From assembly GCA_000320605.2 (NCBI GenBank), contig KB445814.1, positions 1 to 64,000 on the forward strand: a stretch of 64,000 nt of DNA. The letters run 5' to 3'. This stretch comes from Gelatoporia subvermispora B (lineage: Eukaryota > Basidiomycota > Agaricomycetes > Polyporales > Gelatoporiaceae). The translations under genes and the position numbers were made by a program. How positions within the stretch are numbered: the stretch's first letter is position 1; each line of letters starts with the position of its first letter. The notes beneath the pieces are model-generated. The model ran no database searches, was not told the DNA's origin, and was given only the letters and a program-made list of their open reading frames with translations. Shown one piece after another: positions 45,773-56,621 of this stretch.

Positions 45773-46138
45773 TAGTACACGATTTCGCTCGCTTGGCGCT
45801 CTGCCGATGGATAGCCGAACCATGCCGGTGGCACGACTGTGGCTGCAGTAAGAGTCAGTTCTTCAACGGTGAACATTATGACCTTCCGTCCTCCATTGTC
45901 CACTTCAACGTGTCTCGCTCTAGCTCCGGTAAACGAATATCTCGCGGGCTCTCGGTCTAGATTTCTGTGGTATGATTCTATGTGCGCGGTATACCAGCCC
46001 TAGGATGATCCAAAGCGCTATGTCTCCGTATTCACCTCGTTAACAGCTGTACGAGGGCCGGGAGATTTTCAGAAAGCGTCATAGGATCTTCGTGAAAGCA
46101 TATGCGCTTATATGCACGTATACATGCAATAGTGGTCA
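45773..46138. repeat. 366-bp direct repeat, left copy
   Basis: Identical by eye to 46315-46680. It runs exactly up to the first N of the assembly gap. The minus strand has a frame reading MFTVEELTLTAATVVPPAWF and ending EIVYYGLEVGL, which may be a gene 3' end. The position of the copy at the contig edge suggests an unmerged contig overlap rather than a biological repeat. Confidence 0.8.
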
Positions 46139-46314
46139 NNNNNNNNNNNNNNNNNNNNNNNNNNNNNNNNNNNNNNNNNNNNNNNNNNNNNNNNNNNNNN
46201 NNNNNNNNNNNNNNNNNNNNNNNNNNNNNNNNNNNNNNNNNNNNNNNNNNNNNNNNNNNNNNNNNNNNNNNNNNNNNNNNNNNNNNNNNNNNNNNNNNNN
46301 NNNNNNNNNNNNNN
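46139..46314. other. Assembly gap (176 N)
   Basis: A run of 176 undetermined bases. It is flanked immediately on both sides by the same 366-bp sequence, so the true gap size may be zero or negative. Any open frame reported across it is meaningless. Confidence 0.99.
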
Positions 46315-46680
46315 TAGTACACGATTTCGCTCGCTTGGCGCTCTGCCGATGGATAGCCGAACCATGCCGGTGGCACGACTGTGGCTGCAGTAAGAGTCAG
46401 TTCTTCAACGGTGAACATTATGACCTTCCGTCCTCCATTGTCCACTTCAACGTGTCTCGCTCTAGCTCCGGTAAACGAATATCTCGCGGGCTCTCGGTCT
46501 AGATTTCTGTGGTATGATTCTATGTGCGCGGTATACCAGCCCTAGGATGATCCAAAGCGCTATGTCTCCGTATTCACCTCGTTAACAGCTGTACGAGGGC
46601 CGGGAGATTTTCAGAAAGCGTCATAGGATCTTCGTGAAAGCATATGCGCTTATATGCACGTATACATGCAATAGTGGTCA
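46315..46680. repeat. 366-bp direct repeat, right copy
   Basis: Begins at the first base after the N run and ends at agtggtca, where the left copy is cut off by the gap. Sequence beyond 46680 is unique. The same minus-strand fragment as in the left copy can be read. Confidence 0.8.
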
Positions 46681-47325
46681 ACACAGTCGCGCTAGACGTG
46701 TTGCAACACCGCGTCGACGCGCCTTGACAGAGTGGCGGCATGACTTCGGCTTTGCTCGGCTTGCGCGGCACAGTTCGGTAACTCCCGAAATCGTGTACTA
46801 CGGGTTGGACCCTGGAGTATGAAGCAGACTAGGAGTGACTGTAGCTGACTGTAGCTTACGAGAATTGCCTCAGTCTCAGATGAGCTGACGCCACAATTGT
46901 GTGTACTTACATAAACATTAATTGTAGCTCCTTGGTGTATTTCGCACTCCGTTATACCGGAGATCTAACTAACTGTGGTCGGCGATTAAAATGTTTAGTT
47001 GAGCATAGGCACGGCAGTGACGGCACGCACCAAATGTCGCTCAGCTGCTCTTCCCAACGAGAGAAAGAGAGACCAAGCTGTCGAGTTCAGCACGACCGAC
47101 GCTTTGCTGCACTCTGGAAGGCTCATTCATGACCCAAACCCTACAGCGTGTACACTATTTGAGAGGCACTCAGGGAACTAATTTTGGAGCCACTGGCATT
47201 CTGGAGCTATCTGAATCCACGTGCACGGCGATAAGCTATCTTCTGATACGGGCCTCCGCATTGAGGGCTCGGCTTCGCTCACGGTTTATTTTGTTCGATT
47301 GTCTTCATTGTCTAGACGCAACAAA
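46681..47325. other. Region upstream of the hydantoinase-like gene
   Basis: Holds the end of a plus-strand frame terminating EIVYYGLDPGV at about 46819, part of the right inverted-repeat arm. Sequence of presumed promoter character follows. A short tandem (actgtagctgactgtagct) lies near 46838-46856. No other gene was recognised. Confidence 0.4.
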
Positions 47326-50300
47326 ATGCTCCGCATAGGTGTGGACGTAGGAGGTGAAGCTCTCTTGTTACTTTTCTTGTCGATCTGCGCATCCGTCTGC
47401 ATTAGCTGCCCGAGGGCGTGATCCAATTCCAGAACGCCACAGATCGCTCCAGTATCCATATGGTGCATTTATGCACGAGCTCACGATCTTAATTGTTACA
47501 TACGCTCCCGGAGAATATCTAACTGACATCGTTCTACGTACTCATACAACATTCTGAAGGTACAAACACCGACGGCGTCTTGATCGACGTCACACGTTTG
47601 CACGAGCCAGATCGAGGTGTACTAGCTCATTTCAAGGCCCCGACCACTCCGAATGTCTCCGATGGGATCGAGGCTGCCGTGCGCGAGGTCCTCAGGCTCG
47701 CTGCAGTACCTCCGACGGATATCACTTCTTTGAGTATCGGGACAACTGCGTTCATTAATGCCGTCCTGGAAGCCGACTCCCGCCGACTAGCGAAGGTAGC
47801 GGTTGTTCGCCTCTGCGGACCTTACACCAAGCAATGCCCGCCGTTTATAGACTTTCCAAAGCGCCTGCGCGCGCTCACGGAAGGGCATGTCGGCTATGTG
47901 GACGGCGGATTCGAGAGTAAGTTTAGAAATAGCAGTTGACAAACCGCGTCTCATTGTAACAAAGTTGATGGTCGGGAGATTGCGCCGCTCAATGTGGACC
48001 AAGTAATCGAGCAATGCGCTAATATCAAGGAGAAAGCGCTCAATAACGTATGTTATGATGGTCATCTATCATCTTGGTTCAATTGATGTCTCAGACGAAT
48101 ATTCGAACAGGTTGTCCTGTCCGGTGTTTACTCTCCACTAGACAACGAGGGGAGACAAGAGTATGCTGCCAGGGCTATCATGCAGCGCGAGTTTGGTCCC
48201 AATGTCAACATTGTGTGCTCCCGCGATGGTAGGATTCGCTTAACCGGGTCGATCAGTAGCATTACTAACCGGGTTATATGTGTACAGTGGGCCAGATCGG
48301 GTTCCTTGAGCGAGAGAATGCGTCCATACTTAATGCCTCGATCCTTTCCTTCGCTCAGCGCACAATTCGTGGCTTCAAGCGGGCCATGCGCTCTCTCAAT
48401 CTGACTTGTCCCCTATTCCTAACACAGAACGACGGAACCTTGACCACCGCCACCTCTGCGGCTCGTCTACCGATCCGCACCTTTGCGTCGGGACCGACAA
48501 ACTCGATGCGCGGCGCAGCCTTACTGGCAGGGCTTGACGACCGAAAGAACAATCAGGAGCGCAAATCGACCATTGTCGTCGACATTGGAGGCACCACTAC
48601 AGATGTCGGCGTTTTGCTTCCATCCGGATTCCCCCGTCAGGCAGCAGCTTTCATTGAAGTCGGCGGCGTGCGCACCAACTTCTCGATGGCCGATGTGCAA
48701 TCCATAGGCCTAGGGGGTGGATCCCGTGTCAGAATCACCGAGTCGCAATCTGGCAGTCACGTATCTGTGGGGCCCGATTCTGTTGGCCATTATCTCACTC
48801 GTGATGCGAAGGTGTTCGGAGGTGACGTGCTCACAGCGACAGACGTGGTAGTTGCTGAAGGCCACACCGCTCTCGGAGATGTGTCTGCAGTTGCTGAAAT
48901 AGAGCCAGATATCGTCCAAAGAGCTACTAAGGCCATCAAGAAGCTCTTAGAAGGCATCATTGACAAGTAAGCAAGCATCCACATTTCGATAAAACTGAGC
49001 CAACATGGGGTAGGATGAAGACATCTCCGGAAGACATAACTGTATTGCTCGTTGGCGGGGGCAGTATCATTGCACCGGTGAACCTTTCCGGTGTCTCGGA
49101 TGTTGTTCGACCTCCGTATTTTGATGTAGCAAATGCGGTCGGCGCAGCTATGGCCAAAGGTGTGGTCAAGTTCAAGATTTACAGTATCCGCCTTGAGCTA
49201 TTATATTGCAGTTGCCGGTGATATCGACACTATAGAATTCCTTCAGGACCGAAGTATACACGATGTCATAGAGAAGATCAAGACGAAGGCCATCGAAAAG
49301 GCGGTAGAAGCAGGCGCTGATCCTGGTATGCATAATCGTTTTTGTTTATCATCATGCGCAACCGCTCAGTAATTCGACAGCCTCTGCAAGAGTCGTCGAA
49401 GTTGTGAATCTTCCAGTGCAGGTGAGGTAGCTGCACTCGATGTCATAGTGGTGACCTATGTCGACTCATCGTACCTCAGTACGTGACCAATCAAGCGACC
49501 CGAATTATAGTCAAAGCTGCCGGAGACCTTGCGCCCGAAAGAATTGCGACAGTAGATGGGCTAGATACTGCTACGGAGACGGGCAGTGACAATCTGGAGA
49601 TACTCGAGACAGAGAAAGTAATTTTGGAAGAATCCGAGGTCTCCGAGGAGGTCGATATCGAAGCATACCGCCCGGAAGTACGCCAAGATCGTATCTGGTC
49701 ACTGTCCGAGCTAGACCTCGGTATGTGGCAATGAATCTCGAGGCTAGTCGACATGTCCAAAGCATAGACCAGAATGGATTGCGGAAGGTTGTGGTGTTCT
49801 GGGGACCGGCGGTGGAGGCTCGACATATCCTCCGTTCCTGATGGCACGTCAACTCCTCCGCAATGGACAGGATATCATCGTAAGTGATGCGCTAGCTCGA
49901 GACGGCTTGCCTCATATTTCTCCATCCAGGTTGTCGATCCGGAAGATGTACCCGAAGATGCTGTCTTCTTGCGCTCGTCGTTCATGGTGCGGTCAGTTAC
50001 GGCCTTCGTAAAACTGGATCTCACAGCTAGATAGGGATCACCCAGTGTATCAGTAAGATAATCACTCCATACGGGCAACGTATCAGCAATATTGATTGTC
50101 TCTGGAGGCTGAACGTCTCCAAGGTGGAGACGAAATTCCCGCATCTGCCCGGGCTCTAATGCGTTACATGGGCTTCACTGACATTGCAGCTACCATTTCT
50201 GAGGAGATTGGTGGAGGCAATGGTATCCAGCCGATGCTAGTAGCAGCAGAAATGGGCAAACCTGTGGCAGATGCTGACCTAATGGGTCGTGCGTACCCGA

Positions 50301-51538
50301 ATGTACGTGATCTCATACCGGTCGTACATGAGCTAGCTGACGTCCTGGACATTCGCAGATGTACCAATCGTAAGTACACGGTTCTAACCAGACTGTAGTA
50401 AAATCTCATCTCCCAAAGACTGCCTGGGGCCTTCGGTATTCCTGGCGGTTTATGGCCCTGCGCGATTTCTGATGGTGTAGGCAACACAGTGGTGCGTCTT
50501 TACGTGCATGCGCCCGCTATCTCGGAACCGAAATGCCGCTATCCAGATTCTTCCTAGTGCAAGTGGTCCGAAAGCGGTCGAAAACATCCTTCGTACTGTG
50601 ACGACCGAGATGGGATCCAAGAGCGGTGTCAGTATGGCTCCATTATCTCGCAGGATATGCGATGAGTTTGGTCGGTAGACTGATAGTGATTGTTTGATCC
50701 TGCCAACGCTGAATTACTGTCACTAGGTATTGCACACAGTATCTCTCAAGCATGGCGTATTGGTCGTGCAATTGCGCTATGCAGAAAGCACAATGATCTT
50801 CGAGCAGTTCCTTCGGCGATTCTCGGTCTCCAGAATGGCGCATGCTTGTTCGTCGGCAAGATTATCGACGTACAGAGAGTATGTCAGTTTATTCGTTTCA
50901 GCCAACATCTTTTTGATGGTTATTCAGGAAGTACGCAAAGGTTTCACTTGGGGCTCCGTGACCATCGCGCCACTCCTGCAAGACGAGGAAGAGAGCGACG
51001 AAAGTTCCTCCGGATTGGCCACAATCACGCATGGTCCCGATGATCGCCTCATTATTCCATTCCAGAACGAAAACTTGTACGCTTACCTTCAATCACCCGA
51101 TAGGTCGAAGAAGGTGCATAAAACAAGCAAACACGATTTTCTCGACTGACGTTCTGATCGTTGACCATCAGATCCTAGCCACTGTTCCCGACCTCATAAC
51201 AGTTCTCGACTCGCAGAACGGTGCCGCTCTCGGTACACCGGACTACAGGTATTAGGTCTCGCACACATAGCCCCTGCACCCGGCACTCACCAATATTCGA
51301 GGTACGGACTGCGAGTGACTGTCATAGCTCTTGCAGGACATCCAAAGTGGACGGCCACTCCGCAGGGCTTGTCTATTGGCGGACCTGCTGCCTTTGGGTG
51401 CGTCACTGCTCTAACTTCGTGACTGCAAACACCTTTCTTGACAAACTTCCGTGCAGGATACCCGAAGTCCCGTTCACACCTGTAGGTGATTACAAGGAGC
51501 CGATCAGCGTGTTCGCAGAATTCTATAACGCCACATAG
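47326..51538 (+). CDS. Hydantoinase/oxoprolinase-type ATPase fused to DUF917 domain
   Basis: Large enzyme with an N-terminal hydantoinase A/5-oxoprolinase ATPase half and a C-terminal DUF917 half. This arrangement is known in fungi and is thought to act on cyclic amides such as hydantoins; the real substrate is unknown. Exon 1 is MLRIGVDVGG. A 206-nt intron (47354-47559) joins it to TNTDGVLIDVTRLHEPDRG. Motifs: TSLSIGTTAFINAVLE, IRTFASGPTNSMRGAALLAG, the second actin-fold phosphate loop VVDIGGTTTDVGVLLPSGFP, QSIGLGGGSRVRI and VLLVGGGSIIAPVNLSGV. The DUF917 half begins PEWIAEGCGVLGTGGGGSTYP, continues IPASARALMRYMGFTDIAAT, GGLWPCAISDGVGNTV and ILATVPDLITVLDSQNGAAL, and ends VPFTPVGDYKEPISVFAEF. 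An 18-nt micro-exon (50035-50052) encodes GSPSVS between VFLRSSFM and AERLQGGDE. More than a dozen introns; no clear inactivating break seen. Confidence 0.8.
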
Positions 51539-51666
51539 TCGAGGCAATGCGCTGTGTTTCAAGTAGTTGTGTAGAAACTGATCTGTATGTTGTTGACTCT
51601 AACCCCACCAGTATCTGATATTGCTGAGATGAGCATGGTCACAACACTGCCAGATTGCTAACTGTA

Positions 51667-53036
51667 TCAACACCAGCAAAACCTGTAGAAGGGTTGCATG
51701 AATGCCCTGGTAGCTCTTATACCACAACGAATTTGAGCGTACTTTTCGTTGAATAACCATTCAACATTCCCTTCCGGTTCGGGTCCGTACCACTTGAATG
51801 CCGACAGATGCTCCTCTCGAGCCTCCGTTGTCCACTCAAGCTGATCTGCAACGGCCTGTAAATCCTCCGCAAGTGCCCATATTTCCAACCTCTCGACACG
51901 CTCTTTCCTACCTGCCTTGACAATCTGATCTAGGAGGGCCGGTAGTGTCTCGGGTGTCGCGCGGAGCCTTGTCACAACAAGCGTATGCGGGGGAGCTCGC
52001 ACGTCCAGCGTCCACGTGGCATAGGTGAGAGATGTCACATTCGATTCGACCAGCACGTCACGAAGCTCGACCGTGTCGCTGGGCAAGAGCACTACACCCC
52101 AAGTATCGGTGGGCAGAACCGGAACGGTACTATCCTTGAATGTCATCGTCCGCTGGATCATAAACGCGCCTACACCGCAAGTAGGGAGAAACGAAAACAC
52201 AGTGCGGTTGGTCGTTGCAGCACGATGCACGAGGTCCGCCTGCATGAGCTTGCTGTCGTAATCCCATATACGCTTCACGTCGTCTTCTTGAAGCCTGAAC
52301 CAACTGCTCCTCGAATAAGACGTAGACGTGACATCGTGCTTCATGTCGGATGGCGAGAGCAGCAGAGAGGTTTGAATGGCTCCATTGACATGCCAACCTT
52401 GTCCTGATTTTTGGGAGGGGCCGCATTCGCGGTAGAAGTCCTTGCCGATGTCGCTGTAGAGGACTGAAAATTGAGCGGTGTTCGCACCGTTGACGTGAGA
52501 GACATCTGGCGGGGCACCCCAAGCAGCTGGAAATTCCGGAAGCGATTCACGAGGTGCCAGGACCCAGTGTAGCAACCGCATCATGTGTCCCGCGTACCCT
52601 CGTCCTCTTTTGTGCGGGGGTGTATATACCGATGCAACGGCAAAACACGAAACTGTCGAGAGTCCAGTAGAGTTTGCAACAATCCCGGTGCGGCGCATGC
52701 TTGGATGCCATTCAACAAACTGTCCCAGATCAAGATGACGGATGACCACTGGAGCACACACGTTTCACAAGAACACATGAAATCTATTGTAGTCGGATCG
52801 TCTTTCGGAGCCAGGACCCTGCAAAACATGAGGCACGCTGTTACCAACGACATTGATACCACATACCAGGTTGTGAGTTTGGCATCGGTTGCGTGTGCAT
52901 GAGAATCCATGATCTGATCCCTCAAAAGATATTCATCTTCATTTAGATCCCTACTCCATTGGACTGCGGTTCGTTTCCGCGATTCCGTCACTTGCTCAGG
53001 TGTGGCGGGGAAAAGAGACAAATGTCCAAACTGCAT
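51667..53036 (-). CDS. LYC1-like N-acetyltransferase
   Basis: GNAT-like protein resembling fungal LYC1, the lysine N6-acetyltransferase of lysine catabolism first described in Yarrowia. Exon 1 starts MQFGHLSLFPATPEQVTESR and continues RTAVQWSRDLNEDEYLLRD to LTTW. A short intron precedes VLAPKDDPTTIDFMCSCET. A second, from about 52750 down to 52700, joins ET to MRRTGIVANSTG. The acetyl-CoA-binding region is SVYTPPHKRGRGYAGHMMRL, with the GNAT pattern R-G-x-G-Y/A. The C-terminal half (for example LHRAATTNRTVFSFLP-like and NVEWLFNEKYAQIRCG) matches the extended LYC1 shape. About 420 residues. Convergent with the hydantoinase gene (128 bp between stops). Substrate not proven by sequence. Confidence 0.75.
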
Positions 53037-53648
53037 GTAGGCAAATTTACAGATTGCGGATCGTGTTCAAACTTCAATTTGACTCGTCTTCAGTAGTCAA
53101 GACGGCAATGCGGCCCGGTCCCTGTCACGCAGTCAAGCGCTTATCTCCTCCGACGAGCACGGAGTGACGAAAGACATTGCCTCGGTGTTCGACAACAGTC
53201 GACATCGACCTCTGACACCGTCTAAGAGGGGTTATTGTCTTGCAGGACTGCAGTTGGGATTTATGCAGAGGTAGTAACTGTGCGCAGAAATGCGATTCGT
53301 CAAACCTTGCGGATCCAATCTGAAATTGCTGATGTAACCCTACAAGCTGGAGCGTCATAGTTCAAACAATCATACCCGGATTAGAGACCTTGCGGTCTCG
53401 GAGCATATGTCATTGGCTATCACGAACGTGGATAATCCGACTTCACACAATGGACAACCGTTGACAGTGGCTCTGCATGTCGCGGTTATCCTGACAAGGG
53501 CATGCGGCACGGAAATGTCCTGTCCGTAGAACGCGGACATTACGCGAAGCAGTCCCAGAGGGACACATTCAATGCAGCTATCATATATGATACAAGATGG
53601 GTTCTCTAGCGAAAGCTACTTTGCTGCATCCCCGTCGGGTGTAACGCT
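53037..53648. promoter_or_regulatory. Divergent region, LYC1-like / P450-1
   Basis: A 612-bp stretch upstream of both flanking genes. Open frames are short and antisense-looking. No TATA element or repeat could be assigned with confidence. Confidence 0.35.
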
Positions 53649-56019
53649 ATGCCGCTGCCGCCTTCGAGTCCTTCACTGCTGTTGAGCATCCTAGTGTGCA
53701 GCATCAGTTGGCTATTGTGGAGAGTTCTCCGTCAACTGTTCGTGAAGTCTCCTCTGGATGATCTTCCTGGGCCTCCGGTCAAGTCACACTGGAAAGGTAG
53801 TAATATATTGACATATCACCTATACCGCTGATCGACGTATTGTTTAGGGAACATTCCTCAAATATACGATCGGCAAGGGTGGAAATTCTACGAGGACATT
53901 ACGCAGAAATATGGACCAATCGTGAAGCTTAAGGGTCTTCTTGGTGTTCGTGTTGTTTTTCGGCTATTTTGCTCTTCTAATCGGGTCGTTCCTCAGGGCA
54001 ATATTCTCTACGTTTTTGATCCTGTTGCCCTGCACACCATCGTAGTCAAAGATCAGGACATCTTTGAAGAAGCCTCATATTTCATCAAGTTGTCTGCTCT
54101 CACGGATGTTTGTTATCTAGATGCTGACCAGTTGATTTAGGTCCAATTTGCAACTCCTTGGTCCTGGTCTACTTTCGACTCTGGGTACGAGTACCAACAC
54201 TCACGCACTTTCTACAGTATATACTCACCTCGGGATCCAGGCGATCACCACCGCAAACAGCGGAAGTTGCTCAATCCTGTCTTTTCAAATGCTCACATGC
54301 GCCGATTAGCGCCCGTGTTCTACCGTATCATGCATCAGGTGAGTCAACTGAAGAAAGGTCGATGTGCATACAATGAATCGACGGTGGATTCGTAGCTCGA
54401 GAGCGCGATCAAAACGCGTGTGGTGCAAGGTCCGAGAGAAATCGACGTACTGAGCTGGATGGGTCGCGCTGCGCTCGAGCTGATTGGACAAGGCGGACTT
54501 GGCTATTCCTTCGACCCCTTGGCGAAGGATGCATCAGATCCACTGGGTGAGGCGATTAAGTCTTTGCTGTAAGTGAATGTTGATAACATTGGTTGCACTG
54601 ATGATGGCAATCCTGATTCTTCTCTCATAGACCTAATGTCTCAAAGCTACCAACGCTTCGACGCATTGTGCCGTACGTGTGCGACTGGGGAACACCTCGC
54701 CTACGCCGTATGATTGTAGAACGGTTTCCGAATGAACGTGTTCAGGCGGTTGTGAAGGCGGTTGACCAAATCGACGCAAAGTGTTGGGAAATCTTTCGGC
54801 TGAGGAAGAAATCTCTTGAGGCCGGAGAGAAGTCGACTATGCACGAGATTGCCGAAGGGAAGGATATTCTCAGTGTGCTATGTATGTCTTGCTCAGAAAG
54901 CCTCCTCCTTACTGACGAACTATCTGGGGGATCCTATAGTAAAAGAGAACATGAACGCAGCAGCCACTGATAAGTTGCCTGATAACGAGGTCGTTGCGCA
55001 AATGGGGTGAGCACGAAATTCGTTTCACGAAGTGGTACCTGATCACCCTCACTTCGTCGACACAGGACCATGGTCTTTGCCGCAATGGATACTACTTCTA
55101 ATGCCCTTGCAAGAGTACTACACCTTCTAGCAGAGCATCCGGACATTCAACGGAAGTTGCGCCAGGAGTTAATTGAAGCCAGTCAAGGCGCAGACATGTC
55201 ATACGATGATTTGGTCCGCCTCCCATATCTTGACGCAATTTGCCGAGAGACATTAAGACTGTCAGCTGTCTCATTACGATGGTGTGATAGTACTACTCAT
55301 TCGACCGTTACAGATTTCCGCCTGCTTGGCTGATCTTCCGCGAGTGCGCCAACCAAATACCACTCATTCACTTACCTCAGTCACTGAGCTCTGCTGACAG
55401 GACCCGCAAGGATGCCATCATCCCGCTTTCCGAACCTATTCGCAAAACAGATGGCTCGATCGTGACTGAGGTGCCTGTTCCCAAGGGCACCGTAATACAA
55501 ATCGGGATACACGGCTCGAACTGGAACAAAGCGTTGTGGGGAGATGATGCGATGGAGTGGAAGCCGGAGCGCTGGCTTGCGCCCTTGCCTACGCCCCTCG
55601 ATGACGCCAAAATTCCGGGCGTCTACTCTCACTTGTAGGCCTTCGCAAATTGCAAATGGCGTGATATTTCTGACGCCTTCTAGGATGACCTTCCTCGGAG
55701 GTGGTAGATCGTGCATGTACGCCAATTTCGGCGGTATAGCAAAGCGCTGTTCATTTGATGCTGACTTTGTGTGCGGTAGTGGCTTCAAATTCTCGCAGCT
55801 AGAAATTAGTATGTATTTGCCTACGTTGTCCTTATTATAATGTCTGAGTCCCCCACAGAGGCGGCACTGGCAGTTCTTTTGCCTATGTTCACCTTCGAGC
55901 CTCCTGAAGAACCCATCATCTGGAACATTGGAGCAGTGGCCTATCCGACAATGAGCAAGGAAGCCGCGAAGCCACAAATGATGCTGAAGGTCGGCCTTGT
56001 GGAAAATATCAATGTATAG
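53649..56019 (+). CDS. Cytochrome P450 monooxygenase (tandem copy 1)
   Basis: Microsomal P450. An N-terminal membrane anchor (SLLLSILVCSISWLLWRVLR) is followed by the proline-rich hinge DDLPGPPVKSHWKG. Further exons: FYEDITQKYGPIVKLKGLLG, NILYVFDPVALHTIVVKDQD, GDHHRKQRKLLNPVFSNAHM (C-helix W/H-RKQRK), the I-helix oxygen-binding segment FAAMDTTSNALARVLHLLAE, the K-helix ExxR in AICRETLRL, then FPPAWLIFRE joined to TRKDAIIPLSEPIR. PERW is in WKPERWLAPLP. The heme loop is split by an intron and reads FLGGGRSC + IGFKFSQLEI, keeping the ligand cysteine. It ends QMMLKVGLVENINV. All exons can be joined in frame, so the gene appears functional. About a dozen introns. Substrate unknown. Confidence 0.88.
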
Positions 56020-56621
56020 GGTGAAAGCTGTTATATATTTCAATCAGATAGCATATTTGTGTCGTGAACCTGATTCGCAGTGTGTAAGTCGGCTTCATGG
56101 CACGGTCCTGACCAAATATGTATGTACATGAAAGATTGGATCACGCCGCGTTCTCGAGGAGCCGAACGGAACCTTGTCTCGAGCACTTAGCCTAGGAGAG
56201 CATGTGCGAGAGTTTCCTGTGAAAATCTGCGTGAGAAGCACAAGCGCTCCACTCGGCGTCACCACGGGATTTGTACGGGCTCTGTGAGACACCCGTCGCG
56301 CTCGTAATCTTGATGATTCTCATAGCGAAGCGCGGGCAATCGCATTACGATCAGATTGCGGTGTCCTCCAGGCATGTCGAACCCAGGTTGCGCAGAAAAG
56401 TGAACCGTTGAACCGATTAGGCCATGCGCTCTATACGCATTCCGTCCTTGTCATGAAGATCACCGGCGACAGGGGCGCGATGCGATACCGACAACATCCG
56501 CGAAACAACTATGGCTCAGTGGCTATCACATGTGGGATTGAGCGATGAGTGTTTCAGTATATATACGAGGCCTCTGCTAGTTGCGCCTCATATCATACGA
56601 CGCAGCTACTATAAGGCGACC
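56020..56621. other. Spacer between tandem P450 genes, with tRNA-like relic
   Basis: A 602-bp spacer. On the minus strand, TGGCCTAATCGG (56413-56424) matches a pol III A box and GGGTTCGACA (56375-56384) resembles a B box at tRNA-like spacing. However, the T-stem and anticodon stem do not pair, so it is at most a degenerate tRNA or SINE-like promoter. The last roughly 150 bp are the presumed promoter of the second P450. Confidence 0.35.

Larger units (their letters stand above)
45743..46831. repeat. 44-bp imperfect inverted repeat flanking the gapped region
   Basis: The left arm at about 45744-45787 (gtctgcttcata ... ccgtagtacacgatttcg) and the right arm at about 46788-46831 (cgaaatcgtgtactacgg ... 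tatgaagcagac) are reverse complements over 44 nt without gaps, 36 of 44 identical. The outer 12 and inner 18 bases match exactly. Weaker similarity continues inward. In both arms, read inward-to-outward, the same frame gives EIVYYGL and then a stop at the same place. This could be the TIRs of a DNA element or an inverted duplication of a gene's 3' end. Confidence 0.55.

Noticed and set aside
46032..46445. Open frames spanning the N run
   Set aside because: They are created by translating undetermined bases.
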